DNA of 64,000 nt. It comes from Hypericum androsaemum. Lineage: Eukaryota > Streptophyta > Magnoliopsida > Malpighiales > Hypericaceae. Positions 47,501 to 55,910 of the stretch are shown in pieces. The position numbers were made by a program, and so were the translations under genes. The DNA lies in assembly GCA_963995505.1 (NCBI GenBank), contig OZ023184.1:19466228-19530227 (forward strand). Direction: 5' to 3'. Numbering within the stretch: the first letter of the stretch is position 1; each line of letters starts with the position of its first letter. Under the pieces are notes generated by a model. The model made no database searches and was not told where the DNA came from. It worked only from the letters and a program-made list of their open reading frames with translations.

Positions 47501-48394
47501 GTCGCTACAAGAGTGGAATGATGCTCCTGAATCCAATACCCAAGCCTCCAACGGGCTACTAACACTCAAGATCAATGCATCCCCGCGGTCTTCTGTTATT
47601 GCATTTGCCGACTTGTCCTCCTTCTTCGGTGCCTTGCATTGGGTTCTAAAGTGGCCAAACTTCTCACAGTTCCAACATTTAATGGAACTCATGTCCCTCT
47701 TCGAACCATCCTTCGATTTGGACTTGGACCTGCTCCGGTCCTTCTTCCCCTTCCACTTAGATTCGGACCTCCCTCTATTGCTAGCATTCAAAGCCGAACC
47801 CGAGGCTACTCCGGACTCTTTCCTACGAATTTCCTCACTCATAATCAAGTCCCTCACCTCATCCAACTTGAGTACCACCTTCCCCGCCGAGGCACTCACC
47901 GCCGTGACCGTGCCATTCCAACTATCGGGTAAGGAACTTAGCAAAATTAGAGCTTGTACCTCATCATCGAAGTCAATCTTCACCGAGCTCAAAGAAGCGA
48001 TGGTCGCATTGAACTCGTGGAGGTGTACCGATACTGAGGTACTCTCCGCCATCTTAAGGTTGAAGAGCTTCCTCATCAAGTGAACTTTGTTGGCCGCCGA
48101 TGGCTTCTCGTACATCTCGGACAACGTCTCCAACATCTCCTTCGTGGTCTTTGACTTTACTGTGTGCAAGGCCACGTTCCTAGACAAAGACAAGCGCACC
48201 ACGCTCATCGCTTTCCGATCTAGGAGCTTCCACTCCTCTTCCTTCATGTCCTCAGGCTTCTTCCCATCAAGGGGCAAGTGCAAATCTTTGCCATACAAGT
48301 AGTCCTCTACTTGCATCTTCCAGAAGCCGTAGACGACGCCATCGAACTTCTCCACGGGCGATCTCACATCACCCATCGTGATTGCTCCCACCAC
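44516..48394 (-). CDS. Ty1-copia gag-pol polyprotein, intact 1292 aa
   Basis: A single uninterrupted frame of 1292 codons, the full length expected for a plant copia element. Order from the N-terminus: gag (UBN2-type) about 1-230; zinc knuckle CWNCEKFGHFRTQC about 240-253; protease with DSGASFHS about 288; GAG-pre-integrase with LWHSRLGHMSEKGM about 420 and CEDCVFGK; integrase core with HSDLWGP, SDNGGEY and QQNGIAERMNRT; reverse transcriptase with WVYRVK, DVKTAFLHGDLEEEIYM, YGLKQAPRQWY and catalytic YVDDMLIA; RNase H with GYCDADLGSN, STAESEYVA and a final NPADMLTK. All catalytic motifs look complete, so it may be active or recently so. The layout fits the Tork/Tnt1-like side of copia. The start at 48394 lies 30 bases inside the LTR edge, just after the primer-binding site. 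Confidence 0.96.
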   Translation of the reverse strand: MVGAITMGDVRSPVEKFDGVVYGFWKMQVEDYLYGKDLHLPLDGKKPEDMKEEEWKLLDRKAMSVVRLSLSRNVALHTVKSKTTKEMLETLSEMYEKPSAANKVHLMRKLFNLKMAESTSVSVHLHEFNATIASLSSVKIDFDDEVQALILLSSLPDSWNGTVTAVSASAGKVVLKLDEVRDLIMSEEIRRKESGVASGSALNASNRGRSESKWKGKKDRSRSKSKSKDGSKRDMSSIKCWNCEKFGHFRTQCKAPKKEDKSANAITEDRGDALILSVSSPLEAWVLDSGASFHSCSDKGIMELYTPGEFGKVYLADDEPLQIVGKGDVRINTPNGSLLLLKGVRHIPGLRRNLLFVEQLDEEGYNVTFGCRTWKITKGARVVARGEKEGTLYMTRNTHESIDLVGATNDADLWHSRLGHMSEKGMRVLCSKGKLPGLKTVDVGLCEDCVFGKQKRVSFSRSGRTPKPEKLELVHSDLWGPAPVASVGGSLYYMTFIDDSTRKVWVYFLKHKSDAFNAFKKWKALVENKTNLKVKCLRSDNGGEYELQEFKDFCAKYGIRMEKTVAGTPQQNGIAERMNRTLNERARAMRLKSGLPKMFWADAVNTAAFLINRGPSTPLENEIPEEMWSGKEVDLTFLRVFGCVSYVLVDAGDRSKLDAKSKKCTFIGYGGDEFGFRFWDEKNRKVVRSRDVIFNEKVMYKDKGDLADEVDPTGEVVELDISNSGGSRILDGQEAEVEMEPRSPLTVVPLRRSTRQRGSPDRYSPANYYLLLTDGGEPEDFEEAQESEQVNEWKLAMNDEMESLRSNGTWELVELPKGKKALHNKWVYRVKKEEDGTERYKARLVVKGFQQKYGIDFTDIFTPVVKMTTIRMVLSMVAAEDLLLEQMDVKTAFLHGDLEEEIYMEQPEGFLQGNDKLVCRLRKSLYGLKQAPRQWYKKFDGFIREIEFSRCGADHCCYMKKLDNGYIILLLYVDDMLIAGTSASEVSKVKKQLSERFAMKDLGEAKQILGMRIERDRAAGKLFLSQAEYIEKVLQRFSMQNANPKLTPLAGHFKLSKKDSPKTKAEEAKMEKTPYASAVGSLMYAMICTRPDIAHAVGVVSKFMSNPGEQHWVAVKWILGYLRGTTKKCLYFEGKDVKLLGYCDADLGSNDHDEKRSTSGYVFTLGGTAISWASRLQKVVALSTAESEYVAVTEASKEMVWLQNFLVELGKEQSESVLHSDSQSAIHLAKNPAFHSRTKHIELKYHYIRDLLERKILRLEKIDGKVNPADMLTKVVTLEKLKLNMASAGLVN

Positions 48395-48423
48395 GCCCTA
48401 AACCCGGGTGCTCTGATACCAGT

Positions 48424-48899
48424 TGTTGGGAAATAACCCACTTTCCCGTGGACCCAAACAACGCAACGAATAAGATCGGAGCAAGATCTACGAACACAAC
48501 AAGGAGATCGACCATAACTACGAATGAAGAAAACTCACAGTCAAACAAGAACAACAGATTTGGTCACCCGGTTCGATCTTAACCGATCTACGTCCAGGGG
48601 CGTACCAAGCCAGGAGATTTCACTATATCAAGCTCGATCTACACTTTGGAGCTTTACTCGCTCAACAATGGTGTTTCTCTCTATCCTCTTCTCTCTCTGT
48701 CTCTCTCTCTCTCTACACAAGGAAGAAGATACTCAAATAGTGACTGAGAGGTGGGTATTTATAGTGTCCACAGCCTAGGACTATTTGGTGTCGGCAGGGG
48801 CAAAATCGTCCACCAGAAAAGTCAACATATGAACAGTGACCCCGCGTATTCAACACGTGAACAGTAACTCTGTATAGTACGAAGTCTCCATACCCAACA
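48424..48899 (-). repeat. Copia 5' LTR (minus-strand orientation)
   Basis: 476 bp, almost identical to the LTR at 43948. A minus-strand TATAAATA (48763-48756) is the likely promoter TATA box. Directly followed in minus orientation by ACTGGTATCAGAG, the initiator-Met tRNA primer-binding site. Confidence 0.95.
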
Positions 48900-49355
48900 A
48901 TCTCCCACCTGGAGACTGACCTCAACACTTGTCACCATTCACTTGATGACCTCCTTCTCCTCTTCACTTCTTGGTACGCCGGGTCTCTTCTCTAGTTTAC
49001 CAGACCCGCTGAAGCCATGTTGAGCTTCAGCTTCTCTAAGGTAACCACCTTAGTCAACATATCCGCGGGATTCACTTTCCCGTCAATCTTTTCAAGCCTT
49101 AAGATCTTCCTTTCCAAGAGATCACGTATGTAGTGATACTTCAACTCAATGTGCTTTGTCCTTGAGTGGAAAGCGGGATTCTTTGCCAAGTGTATCGCAC
49201 TTTAGCTATCACTGTGGAGCACACTCTCACTTTGCTCTTTCCCCAACTCCACCAAGAAATTCTGCAACCATACCATCTCAACATATGAACAGTGACCCCG
49301 CGTATTCAACACGTGAACAGTAACTCCGTATAGTACGAAGTCTCCATACCCAACA
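48900..49355 (-). pseudogene. Truncated second copia unit (RNase H end and partial LTR)
   Basis: Bases 48900-49279 repeat 44424-44803, including the last 65 or so codons of the polyprotein (ORF 49189-48992, ending ASAGLVN). One change turns a serine/glutamine-region codon into an upstream stop (tagctatc versus tggctatc). At about 49279 the copy jumps into the LTR end (aacatatgaacagtgacc...cccaaca), with a short shared 'tc' at the join. This indicates a deletion that removed most of a second internal region and most of a third LTR. Confidence 0.9.
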
Positions 49356-49360
49356 GAGAT

Positions 49361-50232
49361 CTCTAATCATTATGCCAAGAAGGTAGTTTGATGACTTAAC
49401 TTGTGTTAATAGTTGATTCAATTATGTTTCTAATTTGAAATGATCAAGTAGCGTGAAAAATGTCCTAAAAGACTAAATTTTCAGCACGATGATTGGATGA
49501 GGATCGCGAATGGACTGATCAGACTATTACGAACCTTGAATGGAAGTGAAAGGATTGTACTGTAAGAAGCTGTATGACTTTAATGAGATTGGCGACTCTA
49601 TATCAGGAACTTAATGTAGCTATCTTCGCAGAAAATCAAGAACCAACTACTAGCGCAACTTGAAGACAGACATGATTGACTACTCGGCTGTGTTATTGTA
49701 TGGTTAAATTTTCTGATATTCGAGACTCCACTAAACTCTTGAATATCTTGCAGACTTGAAGATACTCTTAACATGCTGGCTTTCTTGGATGAAAAGTGTT
49801 GTTTTAACCTTCCCTTGTTTTTTGGTCACTTGATTAGTGATTTGGACACAATTGATTAACTTGGGATTGACAAGTTACATAATATTCACTATTTTTGTTT
49901 ACTTTTCTTATTTAATAACCGCGTCTCTATAGTTATCGATTCTGATGATTTATTTCAAGTCCATCTTGTATGGCACAAGTAAAATAGATCTGTTGTCTTA
50001 GTTTCAGGAGCTATACCAGTAAGAATGTGGAAGTTTTAAGGAGATATTTGCTATATGAGTGAAGGAAATGACCATCTTGCCCGAACCAAAAGTTTTCCAT
50101 TTATTTATACAGAGATAAATTTATGGATTCATACGCTCATGTATTCATGCACTCATACATGCATACATTTATACGCTTATGCATTCATACACTCTTACAT
50201 TCATACATTCATGCATTCTCACATTATGTTAT
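49361..50232. other. Intergenic with duplicated segment and CATTCATAC minisatellite
   Basis: 49690-50062 is a diverged relative of 52077-52365, and its left part also resembles 43800-43900. Bases 50128-50225 are a loose tandem of 'cattcatac(a/g)ctcatg' units. No intact gene. Confidence 0.5.
50128..50225. repeat. Minisatellite of CATTCATAC-type units
   Basis: Eight or so imperfect 10-14 bp units such as 'attcatgcactcatac' and 'attcatacactcttac'. A related field occurs at about 55945-56025. Confidence 0.75.
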
Positions 50233-50241
50233 TTAATTTTT

Positions 50242-51545
50242 GGGCAAATTACCCTCACGTCCCTGAGGTTTGGTCATCCTCCCCCTAGGGTCCCTGACTT
50301 TTGGAAAATGATTGTCACGTCCCTAAGTTTTGATGATAATAGACTATCGGGTCCCTGGAGCCAGAATATTTCATATTCTCCGACGAACTCCCACTTAAAA
50401 TGACCAAAATACCCCTCTCACTTAAAAAATTAATTTATTACCCTTCTCTCTCCCCCTCCTTCGTCCCCTCTTCTCTCTCCCCCTTCTCCATCTTCAACCC
50501 CCTTCCCAAGAAACTAATTAAAACATCCCGCCAACTGCTATTTTTCCCATTTTACTCCTACCCACTCCTGCAAATACCACCCTTGCACAAATCAACCACT
50601 ACCACCCTCCTCGTTGCCTCCTCCTCTTCTATTCGCCGATTCTCTTCATCTTCTCCCTCCGTTTCCGCTCCCCTCATGGCTTCCGACGGCGAGAACCCTC
50701 TCCTGTTGGACTTCGAGTTCCCTCCCTTCGACGTCGTTGAGGCCCACCACGTCCGCCCCGGGATCCGCGCCCTCCTAAAAAACCTCGTATGCTGGTTTTC
50801 TCTGCATTTTGCTTTCTGGGTGTCGATTGTTTTCGTTGGTTTCTGTCAAAGTTTGGGTCTTTTTTGTGATTTCGTGTGAAAGTTGGTGTCTTTTGTGGTT
50901 TTTTTATTGGTGTGTAGGAGAATGAACTTGAGGAATTGGAGAGCACAGTGGAGCCGTCGTGGCCGAAGTTGGTGGAGCCTTTGGAGAAGATCACTGACAA
51001 GTTGACTGTCATCTGGGGGATGATCAATCATCTCAAGGCTGTGAAGGATACGCCTGAGCTTCGATCCGCCATTGAGGAAGTTCAGGTGGGATGATTGATG
51101 GTTGTTAGTATCAAATGTTTGGGAGATCATAGCTCTGTGTTTCGCGGTTGGTTTCGGTTACTTCATCCGTGTGCTCATTTTTGTCTATTTTTTGGTTTTT
51201 GTTGTGGAATGCAGCCGGAGAAGGTTAAATTTGAGTTGAGGCTGGGTCAGAGCAAGCCCCTCTACAATGCGGTGAAGATGAAGATGGGGTTGAAGATGGA
51301 GGAGGGGGAGAGAGAAGAGGGGACGAAGGAGGGGGGGAGAGAAGGGTAATAAATTAATTTTTTAAGTGAGAGGGGTATTTTGGTCATTTCAAGTAGGAGT
51401 TCGCCGGAGAATATAGAATATTCCGGGTCTAGGGATCCGATAGTCTATTATCATCAAAACTTAGGGACGGGACAATTATTTTTCAAAAGTCAGGGACCCT
51501 AGGGTGAGGATGACCAAACCTCAGGGACGTGAGGGTAATTTGCCC
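50242..51545. mobile_element. Pack-MULE carrying an oligopeptidase A gene fragment
   Basis: Terminal inverted repeats of roughly 240 bp (about 50242-50485 and 51290-51545) start and end GGGCAAATTACCC / GGGTAATTTGCCC. They are flanked by perfect 9-bp direct repeats TTAATTTTT (50233-50241 and 51546-51554). These are Mutator hallmarks, and there is no transposase. The interior contains three exons and two introns of a host gene (see the next entry), so this is a gene-capturing Pack-MULE. Confidence 0.95.
50400..51349 (+). pseudogene. Captured 5' fragment of organellar oligopeptidase A (TOP/OOP-like, M3 peptidase)
   Basis: Exon A is open from 50400 with a Ser-rich, transit-peptide-like leader, then MASDGENPLLLDFEFPPFD (ATG at 50676) and AHHVRPGIRALLKNL, ending at 50786. 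Exon B (50918-51085, 56 codons) encodes ENELEELESTVEPSWPKL, VEPLEKI, VIWGMINHLKAVKDTPEL and RSAIEEVQ. Exon C starts at 51215 with PEKVKFELRLGQSKPLYNA, then diverges at about 51273 into the MULE inverted repeat and stops at 51347-51349. Introns are GT-AG and retained, so capture was from DNA rather than RNA. The order and wording match the N-terminus of plant M3 thimet-type organellar oligopeptidases (At5g65620/At5g10540 type). The HExxH catalytic region is absent, so it cannot be a peptidase. It might still be transcribed as a short chimeric protein. Confidence 0.9.
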
Positions 51546-51554
51546 TTAATTTTT

Positions 51555-52380
51555 TTAGTTGAACAACCATGGCAAAGTGTTGCTTCTTGACTTTGACAAA
51601 TGTTTATAACCCTGACCATCCTCTGCGTGGGCCAAGATGTTACCCAAGACCACCCCTGGCGTCCCTACTCTCTATGGCCTGAGAGCTGCTAGGATATTTC
51701 TTTTGACCATTTTGTATTTGATAGCTTGTTGTATGGACGTGTACTTAGATGACTTGCGGGGAATTAGCCTCCCTCGTTATACTCGTAGGACTAGTAATTC
51801 AGATGGCGCGAGATCTTATATAGCGATATCAACGTCAAAGCGGCTTACTATCTTGTCAAGGTGCTCTTTTCCTCCTGCGGAATTTTCCCACCGACTTTTA
51901 CCGCAAGAGGATTTTACTCAAGCCGGTGGCCACAATCTCGATAGAGGGGTTTCCACGTCACTTTGGAGCAGTACTGTCCATCACAATAATGAATTAGAGG
52001 AACTTCCAGTTAGGAGGCTGAGTTACGATACTTATCTAGGATGTAATTATTTATTTTCATATTTATATATCAGGACCCTTCCATTTCCAAAAAAATATCA
52101 TAACACACTGGCTTTCTTGGATGGAGGTGTCGTTTTAACTCTCCCCCTGTTCTTTGGTCACTTTATAAGTGAGTTCTTTGGTCACTTTATAAGTGACATG
52201 GTCACATTTTCAGTTTACTTATTCTTTTTTAATGATTGTGGTTCCGGAGGGATCAGATCAATTCGGATGATTATTTTCAAGTCCATCTTGTATGTGTCAA
52301 TTGTCTTATGTTCATTGTTCAGGACTCAACCAGGAAGAACGTGGACATAAAGAGGAGATATTTGCCCAATGGGGGCGTAA
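51555..52380. other. Intergenic with diverged duplicated segment
   Basis: 52077-52365 resembles 49770-50050 (shared 'ctggctttcttggatg', 'tttggtcact', 'tttcaagtccatcttgtatg', 'aggagatatttgc'). The ORF at 51637-52350 has no recognised domains. A short internal tandem 'tttctttggtcactttataagtga' occurs twice at about 52150-52200. Confidence 0.45.
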
Positions 52381-53200
52381 AAAAAAACAAGGACAAATTA
52401 TTGTAGGGTTTCTCGTATTTGACTAAATCGATAATTTAATCTCCCTGTTTTAAAAAGCATTTTCCTATCCCCCGTATTTGTTTTTATTATATATTCGGGT
52501 CCCTGGCTGAGTATTTTTTTTCATTTTTGTCATTTCATCCCCTTCCTCAGATCAGATCCCTTCTCACCGCTGGCGTAAATTTTTTTATTCTGGCGTTAAC
52601 CTCCCTAAAAATCAATCCTCCCACCACCCTACTCTCCTCCATCTTCTCTGCTTCTTCGATTACAAGCTCCAGGAAGGGGGAAATTTTTCAGAAATGGAGT
52701 AGAAGTCCATATCCCCTCCCGACATGGAATACACCGGGAGCTGTGCCTCACTCGATTGGCCCTTGAAACCCAGGAATCGAAGAGTAGAGGAATCTCCCGC
52801 CGCTGACCTCCACCTCTTGCCACAGTGTACGCCACCTACACGACGTCTTACTTTATCGATGGAGACTGGCTTGTCTTGGCAGAGGAGTGGGATGGATGAC
52901 AGCACGGAGTCTGGGAAGAGAAAACGATGGGTGGAGACAGATGACAGCTTGGGAGAGGATGTAGACGAGGAAGAGGTGGACGAAAGCTTAGGAGACAACA
53001 ACGAGGAGGGAGCGGAGGTAATGGGGGCGAGTCGACTCGGTGAGTCGGAGTCGAATCATCCTTTCGAGTTTCAAAAAAAGGGAACCAAAAGAGCCAAGGG
53101 AGAAGCTCCGTGAAGGGAAGAGTCGAACAATCCTTTCAAGTTTCCTGCGTCAGGTTTGTCAGAGAATTCGGGTCTGGGAACCAGGGGAGAAGCTCCGTGG

Positions 53201-53482
53201 TGTTGGGATAACGAGAAATAGGAAAGACTTATTTTCTATTCTTATTCCTATTATGATTAGATTTTGGACTCCTAATCTGACCTAGATAGGTTACTTGTAC
53301 ACCAAGGGTTTGTCTCTATATAAAGACATGTTACCCTAGATTTTTTGTATAGCTTTGTGACTCGGATCCATCAATAAAAGTTCTCCTTTCTCTCCGTAGA
53401 CGTAGGCATTAGGCCAAACCACGTTATCTCTTGTGTCCGTATTCTTTACGCATTTTGTTCCCTATTTGCTGAATTCCTAACA
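53201..53482 (+). repeat. 5' LTR of deleted copia element
   Basis: 282 bp, TG...CA ends. TATA box TATATAAA at 53317-53324 and poly(A) signal AATAAAAG at about 53374. Directly followed by the primer-binding site. Confidence 0.92.
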
Positions 53483-53509
53483 ATTGGTATCAAGAGCTTG
53501 GGTTGGAGG

Positions 53510-55021
53510 ATGACAAACGGTGCAAAGTTTGCTCTTGTGAAGTTCGATGGTTCTTCGAATTTTGGGTTATGGTAAAGGCGTGTCAAAGATCTCCTCGTAC
53601 AACAAGGGATGGTCATCGCGCTCTCGGAGAAGAAGTTCGAGAAGATGGAGGAGCAAGAGTGGAAGGAGATGGGGGCCAAGGCAGTGGCGATAATTCGCTT
53701 GTGCTTGGCGGATGATGTGATGTATCACGTCATGGATGAGGAGTCACCAGCTGAGGTATGGAAGAAATTGGAGGCAAGGTATATGTCTAAGTCTTTGTCG
53801 AACAAGCTTTATCTTAAGCAAAGATTGTACGGGCTCAAGATGAAGGAGGGCTCGGATTTGAGCCAACACATTAATAGTTTCAGTCAATTTGTGAGCGACT
53901 TGAGAAAGGTTGATGTGAAGTTCGAGGAAGAAGACATGGTATTGTTGCTGCTGAATTCTTTACCTGGCTCCTACAAAAATTTGGTTGCAACTCTAACTTG
54001 GGGGAAGGAGTCCCTGGTGTTGAAAGATATTACAAGTGCTCTGCTAGAGTTTCATCAAGGAAGAAAAATTGGCGATGAACAAGTGGAAGGGCTGGTTGTG
54101 AGGGGTAGCTATGGTGATCGTAGTGGAGCAAAAGATGGGAAGGGATCCAAGTCGTGGTCAAGGAGGTTCAAGGAAAATTACTTCGAGTGCAGAGAAAAAG
54201 GGCACGTGAAGAAGGATTATCCAAAAAGAACTCAGGATCGCGAGGAAAAAGGATCAGGTTCCGTGAATGTGGCCTCACATTCGGACGGGTCAGATGGTGA
54301 TCTTCTTTCTGTTTTGTCAAGTCCAAAGTATTTTGATTCCTAGATTTTGGATAGCGCTTGCTCTTTTCACATGACGCCCAAGAGAGGGTGGTTCGACACC
54401 TACAAGTTCGTTGATTCAGGTATGGTAATTATGGGTGATGGTTCTACTTGTAGAATTGCTGACATAGGTGATATCCAAATCAAGATGTGGGATGGTATTG
54501 AGAGAAAATTATGTGGGGTTAGGCATGTTCCGAAGTTGGAGAGAAATTTAATCTCGTTAGGAGCCTTGGATTATAGTGGGTACAACTATAATGTTGTAGG
54601 TAGGCTAATGGAGGTGGAGAAGGATGCTATGGTGGTGATAAAGGGTGAAAGGAATGCTAGGAACACCTATAGGTTAGTGGAGAACACAGTTGTAGGTGGA
54701 GTCACATCGTTGGGTTCTGATAGAGGGGAGAAAAGCTCTTGTGTGATGGAGCGAAAGCTTGACATGAATAGTTTCAGTGGAGTTGGGATTCGCGGAGACA
54801 AAGTTAGCAAGTTTCTGCTATGGTTGTCTAAAGAGACGTACACGTCAAAGGTGTTGGGTAAGTTTTGCATGGGGAATGCAAAGTCGTTGGTAGCACCACG
54901 AGCAAATCGGATATCTCACTCAAGGCCGAACGGTGGAGTTCGTGACATGTCGAGGGTTTTACTTAGTAGAACAAAAGGTTGCCCTTTATATGCTATGGCG
55001 AGTAGCATTGGTTTGGGATAA
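53510..55021 (+). pseudogene. Defective copia gag-protease remnant
   Basis: Starts MTNGAKFALVKFDGSSNFGLW, then meets an in-frame TAA at about 53573. Gag continues open (53609-54343) with MYHVMDEESPAEVWKKLEARYMSKSL and LLNSLPGSYKNLV. The zinc knuckle is damaged: YFECREKGHVKKDY has tyrosines in place of the first and last cysteines. A TAG (54344-54346) replaces the tryptophan before the protease motif ILDSACSFHMTPK. A GAG-pre-integrase-like stretch (CGVRHVPKLERNLISLG) follows, and the frame ends at 55021 without integrase, reverse transcriptase or RNase H. Confidence 0.9.
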
Positions 55022-55406
55022 AAAGGTTCAACGGAAGAGCGGTTCGAGGTTACGGAGCATAGGGCTAATCGAAAAATAGAAGGTACGTCTATTGGTCGCA
55101 AGGTTGCTTCAGAAAGTGGACTCGCTAGTTGAGGTTCGATGGAGGTTGGAGAGAATAGGCCAAGCAAGCTCAGAAGCTTGAGTTTGGGGGCTGACTCCAA
55201 GTGATTGAACAAAAGGTGAAGAGAAAGTTGAGATGATCTTATTGATGCAGTTATCTATGGTCCGAGATAGAATCGGTGAAGTCGGATTAGTTTTACAAAT
55301 TCTCATGGTTCTTCATGGGGCGATATTTTGTCAAGGTGGAGTTTGTTGAAGTTCGGGTGGAGCTTCATGGTTCTTCCACGAGATGATTTCTCGCCAAGGT
55401 GGAGAT

Positions 55407-55683
55407 TATTGGGATGACGAGAATTAGGAAAGACTTATTTCCTATTCCTATTCTGACTAGATTTTGGACTCCTAATCTGACCTAGATAGGTTACTTGTAC
55501 ACCAAGGGTTTGTCTCTATATAAAGACATGTTACCATAGATTTTTTCTATAGCTTTGTGACTCGGATCCATCAATAAAAGTTCTCCTTTCTCTCCGTGGA
55601 CGTAGGCATTAGGCCGAACCACGTTATCTCTTGTGTCAGTGTTCTTTGCGCATTTTGTTCTCATGGTTGCTGAATTCATAACA
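55407..55683 (+). repeat. 3' LTR of deleted copia element
   Basis: 277 bp, roughly 92-95% like the 5' LTR by eye. The first base pair is altered (TATTGGG versus TGTTGGG). Ends CATAACA and is followed by target duplication CGTGG. Confidence 0.92.
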
Positions 55684-55910
55684 CGTGGAGGGAGAAGGAG
55701 GATGCCTGGCAGAGTCAACATGAGGAAGAAGGTGGACTTCTTTTGTTTTGTGAGGGTAGTTTTATCATTTCAATGACAAGAAAAAAAAATCTGCTGACGT
55801 CAGCCAAGGACCCGAACGTATAATAAAATTAAAGACGGAGGACATGAAAGACTAAATTATTGATTTAGTCAAATATGAAGTACTCTACAGTAATTTGCTA
55901 AAAAAAACAA

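Larger units (their letters stand above)
43948..49355 (-). mobile_element. Ty1-copia LTR retrotransposon in tandem form (LTR-internal-LTR-partial internal-partial LTR)
   Basis: Two full LTRs of 476 bp (43948-44423 and 48424-48899), TGTTGGGAAATA...ATACCCAACA, flank an intact internal region. The LTRs differ at about six positions. Beyond the second LTR the sequence continues with a copy of the other end of the internal region (48900-49279) and the last 76 or so bases of a third LTR (about 49280-49355). A perfect 5-bp target duplication GAGAT lies only at the outermost ends (43943-43947 and 49356-49360), so the whole composite is one insertion unit. On the minus strand the primer-binding site TGGTATCAGAG follows the 48424 LTR. 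Confidence 0.95.
53201..55683 (+). mobile_element. Non-autonomous, internally deleted Ty1-copia element
   Basis: LTRs at 53201-53482 and 55407-55683 (TGTTGGGATAACG...CCTAACA / TATTGGGATGACG...CATAACA) are flanked by perfect 5-bp target duplication CGTGG (53196-53200 and 55684-55688). The primer-binding site ATTGGTATCAAGAGC follows the first LTR. A purine-rich tract (aaggtggaga) precedes the second. Each LTR has TATATAAA (53317-53324 in the first) and AATAAAAG. The internal region codes only for gag and the start of pol; integrase core, reverse transcriptase and RNase H are missing. Confidence 0.93.
52391..55900. mobile_element. Older Mutator-like element, interrupted by a copia insertion
   Basis: Diverged inverted ends: left 'caaattattgtagg' and 'atttgactaaatcgataattta', right the complement of 'caaattactgtaga' and 'atttgactaaatcaataattta'. 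Each is followed inward by 'cgggtccctggctga' / 'cgggtccttggctga' blocks like those in the other two MULEs. The direct repeat AAAAAAACAA flanks the element at 52381-52390 and 55901-55910. The low-complexity duplication and about 75-80% arm identity suggest an older insertion. The left interior (52600-53200) has an open, gene-like acidic stretch (52724-53113, EEVDESLGDNNEEG) that I do not recognise. A copia element sits inside at 53201-55683. Confidence 0.75.

Noticed and set aside
44673..48302. Many plus-strand ORFs opposite the copia gene
   Set aside because: Shadows of the minus-strand gag-pol frame.
51637..52350. ORF of 237 codons
   Set aside because: No recognisable domain; overlaps a diverged duplicated non-coding segment and crosses a local tandem repeat.
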